Program-made: the position numbers and the translations under genes
The notes under the pieces: generated by a model
Seen by the model: only the letters and a program-made list of their open reading frames with translations
The model's database searches: none
What the model was told of the DNA's origin: nothing
NCBI GenBank assembly: GCA_017459445.1
Contig: JAFUDJ010000033.1
Location: forward strand, 35,790-99,789
DNA: 64,000 nucleotides
Reading direction: 5' to 3'
Source: Prevotella sp.
GTDB taxonomy: Bacteria > Bacteroidota > Bacteroidia > Bacteroidales > Bacteroidaceae
Part shown: positions 43,241-56,100 of the stretch, piece after piece
How the letters are laid out: each line of letters begins with the position of its first letter
Numbering within the stretch: position 1 is the stretch's first letter

Positions 43241-44167
43241 ATGGTTATGGCAAACGAGATACAGAAGATACAGGCGCAACAGCCGCAGGGCGAAATTGTC
43301 CTCTACCAGCCAGACGAGACCGTACGTCTTGAAGTCAGACTGGAGAACGAGACGGTTTGGCTGAACCGTCAGCAACTTGCAACACTATTTGGCAGAGACG
43401 TGAAAACCATAGGCAAACATATAGCCAATGCACAGAAGGAAGAACTAAGAAAGATTCCAACTGTCGCAAAATTTGCGATAGTTCAGACAGAGGGAAAACG
43501 AAAGGTGACCCGCATGGTGGAATTCTATAGCATTGATATGGTTATTTCCGTCGGCTATCGTGTCAAATCAGAAAAAGGTATAGAATTCCGTATATGGGCT
43601 AACCAAGTACTTAAAGACTATCTGCTCCGTGGCTATACTGTAAACTATCAGATGCGTCAGTTAGAGCATCAGATGGAATTGCAGCAAGACGAGATACACA
43701 ACATCAAACAAACTCTGGGCGAGCACCAGCAGAAGATAGACTTCTTCGTGCGAACAAACCAGCCACCTGTGGAAGGAGTGTTCTTCGAAGGCCAGATATT
43801 CGATGCCTACCGATTTGTCTCCGGTATAATCCGTAAAGCGCATGAAAGGATTGTGCTGATAGACAACTATGTTGACGATACGGTGCTGACGATGCTCGAC
43901 AAACGTTCAAGTGGGGTAACTGCCACAATCTATACTCAGCACATCGGCCATCAGCTCCAGTTGGACATAGACCGCCATAACGCTCAATATGCAACCATCA
44001 CCATTGAACAGTTCGGTCTTTCCCACGACCGGTTCCTGCTCATCGACGATGAGGTCTACCACATCGGGGCGTCCCTGAAGGACTTGGGCAAGAAATGGTT
44101 TGCCTTCACCCTGATGCGCGACCTTACAGCACAGGACCTGATTCAAAAGATAAACAAAGCAAGATAA
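43241..44167 (+). CDS. RhuM-like protein with a C-terminal PLD-like domain
   Basis: 308 residues (306 from ATG 43247). The N-terminal part repeats MANEIQKIQAQQPQGEIVLYQPDETVRLEV, then a RhuM/KilA-type DNA-binding-like domain (VWLNRQQLATLFGRDVKTIGKHIANAQKEEL), VEFYSIDMVISVGYRVKSEKG and a coiled coil (QMRQLEHQMELQQDEIHNIKQ). The C-terminal half (EGQIFDAYRFVSGIIRKAHERIVLIDNYVDDTVL...HDRFLLIDDEVYHIGASLKDLG) resembles a phospholipase D-like module with HxRxxxxD. Probably intact. Placed between two copies of the surface-protein leader. Confidence 0.82.
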   Translation: MVMANEIQKIQAQQPQGEIVLYQPDETVRLEVRLENETVWLNRQQLATLFGRDVKTIGKHIANAQKEELRKIPTVAKFAIVQTEGKRKVTRMVEFYSIDMVISVGYRVKSEKGIEFRIWANQVLKDYLLRGYTVNYQMRQLEHQMELQQDEIHNIKQTLGEHQQKIDFFVRTNQPPVEGVFFEGQIFDAYRFVSGIIRKAHERIVLIDNYVDDTVLTMLDKRSSGVTATIYTQHIGHQLQLDIDRHNAQYATITIEQFGLSHDRFLLIDDEVYHIGASLKDLGKKWFAFTLMRDLTAQDLIQKINKAR

Positions 44168-44179
44168 CCACTACGAAAT

Positions 44180-47100
44180 ATGACAACGAACATAATGTTT
44201 CTACGAGATATGAAGACGATGACGAAGCAAGATATTGACGGAATGCGCTGCGGCAAGAAGACCGCAAGCGGAAACAGCATACTTATGGGGCACAAGTGCC
44301 ATACTTATGCCTCGCAAGTGCCATACTTAGCAGGGCTAAACACCATACTTACGAAGGCTATGCTGGTGACGCTGCTGTTCCTCGGAGGGGGAATGGTGAA
44401 TGACGCGTGGGCAGCCACCTACACTTACCACATCGTTGACGGAAGCGGTAAAGACATCATCACGGCAACCAGCACAAGCGGAACACTTGTTGCACCTGAT
44501 GAGATTAACAGCCCGTGGTGTGACCTCACCTATTGGGATGCTGCAACAGGAGGAACTCAGCTGAATGCTGTTCCTGGCTCAGACGCAGACATTTATGTTC
44601 GTTATACGGTAAAAACAGCTTATGAACGGTATTTCAATGGAACTACGTGCTTTGAGATGAATGTTAACGGCTCCGTTATCTGGGCGCAGCGTCCAAATGT
44701 AAAAGCCTATAATTCAAGAAGCAATACTCGAGACGTTATTGACACAGAGTATTATAAGTATTGGAGGATGGAAGGCGATCCTTATTCTTTCCGACTCTAT
44801 AATGCGCGAAAGGGAGAAGGTGTTAACCCTGGACCTCTCTCTCTACTGTCTGATCTGGATTCTGGAACATCTGATTTGGAGTTCTCCACAAGTGATGGCG
44901 TCTATAGCGATATGATGGTATTATATCATACTACAAGCGCCAATCCAAACAACTTCGCATTTCGTTTTGTCAATACGACAAAAGAAATATATCTGAACAG
45001 CAACAATCCGGTAAAAGCTTGGGTAACTTCAAGCAGAGATAACGGCGGCAACAAGATAACACTTACTCCTAAAGCATTTGTTACATATCATTTGGTAAGT
45101 CGTGACAACACGGTAGTATTCTCGTATATGCAGGCCAGTAATGATGCTCTGACTGCAGCACCGGCACTGAATTCAAATTTCATCAGTCCCGCTGCCACTA
45201 ATTTCCATTACTATACAACGCAAGCTAAAGCGTATGCAAATACTGAAAGTAGTGATATTACACAGTTGGCTGATGCAGCGAATTCGGCAGGACATGTCTA
45301 TGTCGGTTATGATTATAATCCAAGTAATAGCGTAACAATAGGCAGCAAGAATTATACCGTCAGTTTCGATGGCTCGAAACTTTACTCTTTTTGTCGTAAT
45401 ACAGATCCAACTGCCAATACTTACCTTCGGTTCAGTTCTGCTACCGACAACCCCAAAACCGATCAGTCGTATGATGGCGAAGACTACAGCCTGTTCAGAC
45501 TTAATAGCGTAGACAATAGTCATCCCGACCCATATCGTTTTACGATAAACTGTGAAGCTTTCAGTGATTACCACGTTTCTTCGAGTTATGGTAATGGAAA
45601 TGTAGCTTATCATGGCGGTACACAAAACAAACAATATAATGTAGATACAGAAATCCAATATTTTTCATACTTAAAAGATGGAAAGGTTATTGCTTTTGCC
45701 ATCGATGCCGATGATACTGACGATTATAACACCTATGCCTGTTATTGGAATACAGGTGAATGGTTTCAATTCTATGGTGGAAATAATTCGCTCATGCCGA
45801 CCATTGTTGATGCAGTAAACCTTGGGGTGTATAATAACGCAGTTCCTATTATTTTTGAAGAAAGAGAAAAGAAGGTAAATGCGACTTTCAATATCATAAG
45901 TATAGACCACGATGGAAATGGAGGCGAATTGCTTTATACATTCGCCTGCACGGGTGATGCCGGTGGTGTGATAGACATTCCTAACCAGTATAAGAGTCCT
46001 TTGGCAAAGAACTACAAGTTCTATACAGCAGAGCAGTTTACCATCAGTGACGGATTATACAAATTAAATCCGAGTGCGACAGAGACCACCAGGTTCTCGA
46101 CAACCGATGGTTCCGTCTATTATGTGAAATACGAGTATGACGATGCAAACAGCGTAACGATGGGTTCCAATACCCTCAAGATTGACCTGTCTGGCAATAC
46201 TATCTACAAATGGAATCTCCAAACAGAGGCCTCACCTCAATGGCAGGTGACAGGCAGCACCACTGCAACAACACAGTTCAACAGTAAAAACGTTACCTAC
46301 ATAGGCGTTGACCAAAGTCATACCGAAACCCCAACTACATGGACGAGTAATTTCTTATGGACCTTGGAGGGGAATGACCCTTATAACTTTGTTATCCGCA
46401 ATGTGGCAAATCCCCTTTATTTCTATTCCTGGCAGAATGGAACAGGCTATCCAACAAGTAAAACGCACAAGCGCATCTGGAACGAGGCGCAGGCTACTGC
46501 CAGTGGGGCTGCTTTCATCAAGCACTGGGCTCTGCTTGCAGACAACAAGTTGATAAGTGAGGATGCCGGTGATGGTTACGTAATCTTTCATCATAACGAT
46601 GGATGGGCAAACGGAGTGCTTTTAGCGAATATAGCTTCCACCAGCGAAGCAGATGTATTATTCAGTCTTCCTGACTTAGTCACCTATCACGTCGTCAACA
46701 AGTCGAACGCAATAGCCATCTCCAAGACCATCACACCAGCTTCTGGCAGCATCACAATGCCCGACGACCTGAAGACGCCATACATTACCGACAACAACAA
46801 CTACAAGTTCTTCTCTACGCAGGCCGATGCCTACGCCTATAGCAGTGCGGCCAATGATGCCGCTCGCACCACAGCAGCAACAAAAGCCATCAGCGGAACA
46901 GTCCATGCAGGACAAGTCATCTATGTGGGTTACTATTACGACGAGAACGCACGTCCCAGCGACCTTCCTATACTTGACGGTTCGGTATGGTATCAGATGA
47001 TCAACAACGGCACCAAATATTGGAAAGGCGTTTGGAACAGCAATCTAGGAAACACATCGCCTGACAAGGACACGTCAGGTGGGTCACAAGATGAATATCT

Positions 47101-50100
47101 TTGGAAATACACAGGCAACGACCCATACGCTATCTACGTCTCCAACAAGTGGCTGAACAACGAACACAATGGTGGAAATGATGCCGAGCTGTTGCGCTCG
47201 GGATGGAACAATGGAGGTTTCTACCATGCCAACTACGCCTCAGGGACTCCTCATGGCGGAACCCCTCACATGATATTGACCGCAGGGGTAAACGACGGCT
47301 CAGGTAATGCTTACTACAATCTGGCCGTTTCTCATCCCAACGGCCCGATGGAAACAACCAACTACTACGTGCTCAGCGAGAACTGCCGAGGATATCAGAC
47401 CGACACCCCCCATCCACGCTACCACAACCCCAATAGTAAAGCACTGCTACAGTTCCATGCTGTTGCGATGGGTAACTTCCGCTTCCATCTATTCACACAT
47501 ATCAGTGGCACAGAATTGGTTTCTGACATTACGGCAGACTATTCCACAACAACCAACTTGGTCACGCTGCCTTCTGACCTAATACGCAAATTTGCAAGCT
47601 CCGAAGGCAAGTATTACACATCGTATTCAGAAGGTGCTTTCTCCAACGCCTATACCAACTATCACGATATGTGGTTGAACGGAACTCACCAGAACGAAGG
47701 TGAAGAAAACGAATACGTTGACATCTATGTGGACTACACCACCTCGCAACCCTTCACCGTAAGTACCGACTACGAACATGCCACATGGTACAGGACATAC
47801 AACAATAACAATCACTATGCCCGCTACGATGGTTCGCAGGTGACCAGTGGTAGTGACAGTTACACGGTCGACTATCAGTTTGCTTTTATCGGCGACCCAT
47901 ACGAGATGAAGATCATCAGCCGTCAGGCTGGCTCAGGCAAGTATCTCGGCGTGGCAGCAGGCAGTTCTTCTGGCACCGTGGCTAATTTCATCGTTGATAG
48001 CGGCGACCCCATCATCACTTGGGAACTGGTGGACAATGGCTTTGCTGCTGACGAGTTCGCATTGCGTCAGTACGGCACGGCTTCCAGTCCTATGTATTGT
48101 GCCTACTCCGGAGGCACAACACCACTCAGGTTAATCAGCACCACCACACGCATCAAAGCAGTAGCCCTGCCTGAGTTCACCTACACCTTCAACATCGTAG
48201 ACAACACGGGTCGCATCGCTATTAAGTACACGCTGAAGAGCAGCGAGAAGCTGAAGCCAACGACTCCTCTGGCCAGCAACTATACGGCTATCCCTGAGGC
48301 GATCCGTAGTCCTTATATTGAAGGCGAGACGCTGACGTTCTACTCTACGGCCACACAGAGAGTGGATGGAGAGAGCAATCCTGTCACCGACGCCGACGGC
48401 AGGGCCGTCTATGACCTTTCCTCAGCCATCACTCAGACGCCTGTTACAGACAATGCCAACATATACGTGCGCTACACCAATACAACACTTGCAACCAAAC
48501 CCCTGCACCTGCGTGGCGTGCGTGGCTTCGATATCAAGGTGAACGGCGGTCACTATCTATATGACAACGGCAGTGGTACGCTGACCCATGATGCCAGTAC
48601 CACCAATCTGAACGACCGCCACCACCTGTGGTATTTCAAGGGCCTTGACCCATATGCCGTGGAGGTGCAGAACATCGGAGGCGAGCAGTATCTGCTGCAC
48701 AGCGAGTCGCCATCTGCAGCATTGACATACGGTACTGACGCCGCTGGCCGCTACTTCATCCTGATGCAGTATGCCGATTTCGACGACGCTCCCACCAATG
48801 AGGTCATTCGCGTGGAGCTGATGGCTGCCACGGGTGGTGACCTTGGCGGAGCAACCCCTGCCAGCTACTACAGCGTGGGTGCTACGGGCGGCACACCTAA
48901 TCTGTATGCCAACGCCACAGGCTACGAGCATGGCGATGCGACACTGAAGCTGCTGCTCACTGTAGGCCATGTGTCCGTGGTTTACGACATCGTGGACAAG
49001 CAAGGCAAGATTGTCGTTGCCGGCATTGCCAACGAGAGTGCTGTGACACCCTCGCTGCCTGAGGCCTGGCAAAGTCCGTTAGTGAAGAAATATCACTATT
49101 GGAATAGTTCAAATTTCGACATTTCTGGTACAACCTACACGCTGAAAGACAGCCAGACAGAAATTGAGGGCATTGCCGAAGCAGCCGACGGCCATGTCTA
49201 TGTGACCTACGACGTGAAGACAAGCAGCGATGATGGCTACGTTGACTTGAACATAGGCACGGACTATACCTACCGTCAGGCTCGCAGCGGCACCGATGCC
49301 ACACAGGTGCGCCGCAGCACCGACTGGGGCACGATGTATCGGTTGGAGTTCACATCGAGCGAAGCCTACCACTTGGAGAACGGTAGCGACAGGGAAGACA
49401 CCAACGAGACAGCCTCTGGCACTCACCTCTATCCTTACACCAATGGCGACGGTCCTCTCTATATCTATCAGGAGAGCCGTTGGAACACCCAGAAGGATGC
49501 CGCCGCTTCGACACGTACCCGTTGGACGTGGTTCCTGCTTAGCCAGACGGGCGACCCCTACCGTGTGATGATTACCTCCTGGCAGAACAGCCATGCCTAC
49601 AGTGGCACCAACTACTATTCGTTCCTACGCACCTACTACAATAGTGAGCTGGATGCCGTGGTGACGGGCAATGTAACCGACGACCCGCGCACCCTTAACA
49701 GCAGCAGCCAGCAGATTATGCCTACGGAGTATATGATACTCAACGGCACCAGTTCCACAGGCAACTATCTGCTGAAGACCTCGGAACTGGTGAATGGTGA
49801 CCACCAGACAGTGAACTCCTTCGAGCAGTACTGGCGCAACAACCCCACCGTGCAGCGTAAGCTGGGCATGGCTGATGCCTCTGGCGAACCAACTGATGCA
49901 CAAAAGGCCACTTTGCGCCCCACATGGCACAACTACAACGCCTACGTGAACGCTACCCCTTGGGCAGGCGGCTCAAAGAGTTATTCTGAGGACGAGCACT
50001 GGTTTATGACCGTTAATATGGGCGACGGCTCGTTCAACCTCGTGCCCACGGAGATGGATGCTGCCCTGGTGCTCATCGACCAGCATGGCTGGGAGATTAT

Positions 50101-53100
50101 GCGGCGACCTGTCTACAAGAGTGCTTCGCAGGCCGACCTCTATGCCGCCAGCAAAGTGGAACTGAAGAAGTTCAACAGCCCCATGGTGGCCAAATACCAT
50201 TATTACATCAACGCCTCCAAACAGCCCGGCTATCATAAGTACACCGTAGCCGCTTCTAATCTGCAAGGCACTACCCCCTCTCTGGGCGACGACTACCCAC
50301 AGTCGTACCAAGGCGGTATGATTCGCGACCTCTACGTCACTTACGATGTAAAACCTGAATATGCCGATGGCTACGATGCAGAGACTGCCACCGCTACTGC
50401 CTATCTCGTGAAGCAGGGTACGCAATATGCCAAGGACGCGGGCAGTTTGACCATCGCAAAGGAAACGATTAGTGACATCACCACTGTCACCGACAATGCC
50501 CTGCTCTGGTATGTGCTGCGCAACATAAACATCGATGAAGAGATGGCCTACGTCTATAGCGACGCTGTGAATGGAACCAAGAGCAAGGCTGAGACGGAAG
50601 CCGACTACCTGACGGAAGGCAAGAACGGCTTTGACCCCTACAACCTGCAAATCAAGAACAAGTCAACAAACAACTACTTCAAGTCCAACCTCAGCGGGTC
50701 TACCCTCAGCAGTGGCAGCTGGACGGGCACTTACAGCGGCAGCAAAACTTTGACACTCGGCGCCACGCTCGATGCCGTTGCCGGTGAAGGCCACGACAAC
50801 ACGACGCTGGCCATGACCAATGCAACCTTTATGGCCATCGACGACGGCAACGGCAACATACGCCTGATGCCCCGCTTCGACCACAGCGTAGTACAGACCG
50901 ACCTTGCCACGCTTGAGACACGGGAAAGTGCAGCAGCCCCCGTTGAGGATGACGGCAGCGGCAGCACACAGACCACGCTCTTCCAGCTTGCGCAGGCCTA
51001 CACCTACATCATCATGGACAACGAGGGACGCGAGGCGCTGCGCTACACTTCTGTCGGTGATGCCGGCCCCAGGGTGCCTTTGAAGTTTGCCAGCCCCTTG
51101 GCCACAGACTTCACGTTCTATAGAGCCAAGAGCGGCACGGGCAGTACAACAGAATATAGCAACCAGTTGACCACCTTCAGCGGTATCAGCATGGGCAGCG
51201 ACCCCATCTATGTGCGCTACAAGTACGACCCGACGACCGATGCTGACGGCCTACTGAAAGGAACATGGTACAATACCAAGTTAAACAGCAATGACGTGAA
51301 GGTGACCACTGGCGGCATTGCACAAGAGACTTTCACCAACGATGCCGCCCACCGCTGGCGCTTCATGCAGAGTGCTGCCAGCGACGCCGACCCTTACGCC
51401 GTGACGCTTTGGAACGGCAATTCTGAAACAGAGTCCAACCGCTATATAGTGATGAAACCCACGGACATAGCCTATGCCCTGATGCAGGCAGGCAATTCAT
51501 CGACAACGGAGTATAAATTCCTCGATGGAAGTAGCACTCCTGCCATTACGTCTCAAGCCGACTATGCTACCCTCGGCACAATAGCCACTACAAAGTATCT
51601 GACTCTTACTTCCGTACTGGCATCGAATAGCGTCATCTTCAAAATCATCACCAATACCGGGAAAGTGGCCCTGACCAGCGAAGAAATTGCAGTAACAGCC
51701 GCCACTCAGTTATCTGATGTGATGCCTGCGTGGATGAAAACACCACTCTTGAAAAACAGTGCCTACGTCTTCTACCCCGCAGCTATAGGCAATGATGACG
51801 ATGGATATACCGTAAAGGGTATCAGTGCAAAAACAGCCTCTACACTGGACAACAATGTTGTCTATGTGCGCTATAATTACAACGAGAGTACCAGACAGGC
51901 TGTGGACAAATTCAGGTATTCCAACATGGAGACGGCTAATGCCCCTATGAGCTGTGAGCTCGACTTGTCAGGAACAGTACCTTACATACCCACTATAATA
52001 TGCTGGAACTGGAGCTACGTCAGAGATGATGCAACCATCACCCAACAGCAAGATAAAGACCTTAGATACCACACAGAGAACCTGCTATGGTATCTGACTG
52101 GAAACGACCCATACGAAATTCAATTCGTAAACGCTATCTATGACAACGGAAAGAACGGCACAAAAGTATTGTCTGCTAAAACCCCCTCCGAGTCAGGCGA
52201 TGCCTACATGCAGATTCTTACAATGACCGACAAGGATGACAGCGACTCTGACTATAAACACAAGACGTTCATGTTCCTTTCCGGCACCAGTAGTGCAAAA
52301 ACAGGCTATGTGCTATATGCTACAGGTGAGCCCACTTTGATAGTGCGTGAACATGGTTACACAACTGCCAATGGAACCTATTACAACTATTATACACCAT
52401 TCCTCTATAAGGATGACAAGACATACAAAGAACGGTGGTACAATAATCAGGAAGTAAACGGTACTAGCAATTACTTCTGCTTCCGACCTGCCATCACCTA
52501 TCATGTCATCACCAACAAAGGTGTTGAGGCTATGAGCTGTGTCTCCAGTTTTAACAACAAGACCGTATCCATCCCCGAGCGCATACAGTCTCCATTGATG
52601 AACATTACCGACTATACCTACTATTCAGAACGCCCCGTTTGGGATGGGACCAAACTCACTGTTAACGAGAATAGCAAGGTATCAGCAAACACAGCGCTGA
52701 CAGCAACGGCAGCAAAAGGTATTGCTGACATTTATGTGCGTTACGAATATGACCGGACAACGAGTCCTATATACATTCACAACGACAACAAATTGCCCAT
52801 GCCTGATGACGTTACAGATGACACATGGTACTTAAACACTTATGCAAAGACACGTGACACAGGTTCCAGCGACTATGCGATGGTTAAAGGTCTAGACCTC
52901 AGTGGACAGACATGGTATAACATGACCGACTTCATGACGCCATATGGACATCGAGGTACTTTTACCTATTACAACGGCAGTAGCTTCACAACGACAGGAG
53001 CATCGTCTGGAATCATGAATACGCAACGCCCAACGTTGTCAGCAAAAGGCATGTTATGGCGTTTTGAAGGTGATGACCCTTATGCTATTCGTATCTACAA

Positions 53101-56100
53101 TGGAGCCACAGGCAGTAACACCTATGTGCAAGGCAAGGAATTTGCCCTGGTAAAATTCTACACCAACGACTATGGAAAGTCTGGAGAGTTATTCTCTTAT
53201 CTGCCAGGTGCTTGGTGGTTTGTGTTTATGGAGACTGGCAACGACACTCACTTGCTTAGAAACGACATGACGATATTGAATGCGGCTTCCAGTAGTTACT
53301 GGGATATCTATAACAAAGGATTCTATTACAGCATCAACAATAATACATTCTGCCCTGGTTTCTACAAGGCTCCTGTTGCCCGCAAGTACCGCTATCATGC
53401 CTACAACCAGACTACGGGACAATGGACGTGGGAGGCCACGCTGGAGCACGACTGGCTGATGCCGCTCGTGCTGGAGGACGAGATAGCACGCCTCTACTGT
53501 AAATATGAGAAGAACACGGTGGAGGAGGCCGACGACGTGACAGGCAGCGGCATCTTCCTCACACGTGACGAGCTTGAGGCATTGGACAACGCTCAGTTCT
53601 ACAGCAATGCCTCCATGACGCAGCGCGTCTTCGATGAGGACGAGACCACCCATGAGAAGACATACGACATATATCCCGCCATTGACACTGATGACATCTA
53701 CGACATCTACTTCAAGTATCAGGTGGACAATGAGGCGACGGTGAAGCTGGCTGACAAGGACCTCACGCTGAGCGACCTGACCAGCACGACGGCACAGATT
53801 GCCACCGACGTGACAAACCGGAAGAACGACGGCATCCTGAAGGAGGACAACATCCAAGCCAAGTGGTTCTATATGGTGCTCGACACCGATGAGAATATCT
53901 CTGCCACAGGCACCGGCACTGGCCGCACATTCACGGGCAAGCAGCAGTTCCTGCGCCGCGAGGACAACGGCACGGTGGGCTGGATGAACAATGACTACGC
54001 GCTACATAAAAACTCTGTGGACAACTACAACGGATGGAGCTACAACCGTCTGGCGGAGTCGTACCGCCAGGGCGAGAACGAAGCATTCCGCGAGGGGCGC
54101 TGGCTGTGGGCTTTCGTGGGCGACGACCCGTACAACCTGCGGGTGCTGAACATGGAGTCGGCTGTGGGCGTCGCAGCTGAAGGCAGCGGCATCTATACGC
54201 TGACTGGCAAGGAAAACTGCTGGACGACGATTAGCGAACAGACGGACGAGACGAAGGACGGCGCCGGCAACGTGACAGCGACAACGACGACCTATCCCAT
54301 CAGCATTCCGACGGCTGAGCCGACGGCAAACAACACATGGGGCATCGTGCAAAGCAACGACTTCGACAACGGTGAGCAGACGTTCAACCTCCTGTCGACA
54401 GCCATCACGAAAGAGCAGGACGGCACCACCATTAACCTGCCGCTCTTCTGGCAGATGGTGACCAACAGTGAAACCAAGGTAGACAGCGTGGCCGGCATCA
54501 CGCGGGCCAAGGACCGCTCGAATGCCATCCAGCTGCTGCCTTACACGCCAACCAAGTATGAGGACGTGAAGCTGGTTATCCGCCGCAAAGACGAGGTGAA
54601 CAGCTACTTGTCATGGAAAGACGGAATGACTGCTGACGAGAGGCTGGAGTATATCGAAAACAAGATGACGACGGGTACCAACAAGCTCTACTTCGCGGCT
54701 CACGACCGCAAATATGTGGAGGGTGACGTGATAGACCTGGACGACCGCGACCATTCGCTGCCCGTCACCGTACGCCGCGCCTTCTGCGACTACACGCTAT
54801 ACAAGAGCGAAGAGCCCTTTGACGTTCCGGGCAGCTCCTACACGGTGAAGGCCGGTCCCTACCCCACCACGGAAGAGACGGGCGAATACGACGATGACGG
54901 CCGTATGATTTACAAATATACCAGCGACGGTACGCTTAGCGGTACTCCTGCCGCCGGTGCACAGGCTGTCTATGCCAGCTACGTGGTGACGAGCGACATC
55001 TTCCTGAAGGAGCATCCCACCGAGGCACAGGTGCAGGATATGGCCGACACGAACGACCACGTCTACTTCATGGACTTCCCGACGAACGGCTTGACGCACC
55101 ATGCCTACTTCGACCCGATGAGCACGATGTATGAACGCACGGGCAACCTGAAGTCGAAGGTGGACAGCGAGACGGGCACCGTCAGGTCGGAGAAGAAGAT
55201 ATGGAACGGCACGGAGTTCGTCGACGACAAGGACGACGCCACGGGCTGGTACAACCACTACGAATACCGCACGGCGGACAACCGCATGGAGTCGGTGCCG
55301 GAATACCTGAAGTGGTACTTCGTGGGCGACCCCTACCACGTGCAGGTCTACAGCACGGCCGGCGCATGGGGCAGCAACAAGGCTAATGACAGCGAATGGG
55401 CTACGGCGCACGGCAAGACTGAGGCCACCGTCAGTGCCAACCTGGCACGCTTCGACGAGACGGAGACCAACTTCCAGTTTGTGCTTGACTGTGTACACCT
55501 GCGCATTCCTGACTACTCGAACATCGACGGACGTGCAACGATAAGTCCGACCGACCGACGGGGCAACACGCTGAAGGATGCCGATGGCAACCCGATAACC
55601 TACCACAACCGCCACCAGAACGAGCCGTACTACAACGACTTCACTTGGGAGTGCGTACCGGCGGCCAGCGACGACCCCAACGCCTTTGCCCTGCGCTTCA
55701 AGGAGGATAACGACCTGTTGCAGTATCGCAATGTGTACTACTACCTGGCACACGACGGACTGAAACGTACCTATACCGACGGCGGCACATACCCCATCAA
55801 CCTGAGCTACAACCCCGACAATGCAACGCACGAGAAGGGCGACTACAAGGGCTACCATACGGCCAACGACGCGAACACTGTCATTAAGCTGGTGCAGCCA
55901 GCCAAGGTGTATGTCACGGCGAAGAAGGCTGATGATGGCACGACAGTGGTTAAGGACGAGCTGTCAGAATACTACGGCTTGGGTGAGACCATCACCGAGG
56001 TGCCGCGCCACTTGCAGCGTAAGTTCGTCAGCTACGACTGGACGGACAAGACGCTGACGGCCAGCAACGCAACCAGCATCAACGACTGCAACCAGCCATC

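Noticed and set aside
41243-44167. Complete defence island or toxin-antitoxin system
   Set aside because: RhuM and AlbA_2 genes occur in such regions, but no toxin, nuclease-methylase or signalling gene is present, and one RhuM is broken.
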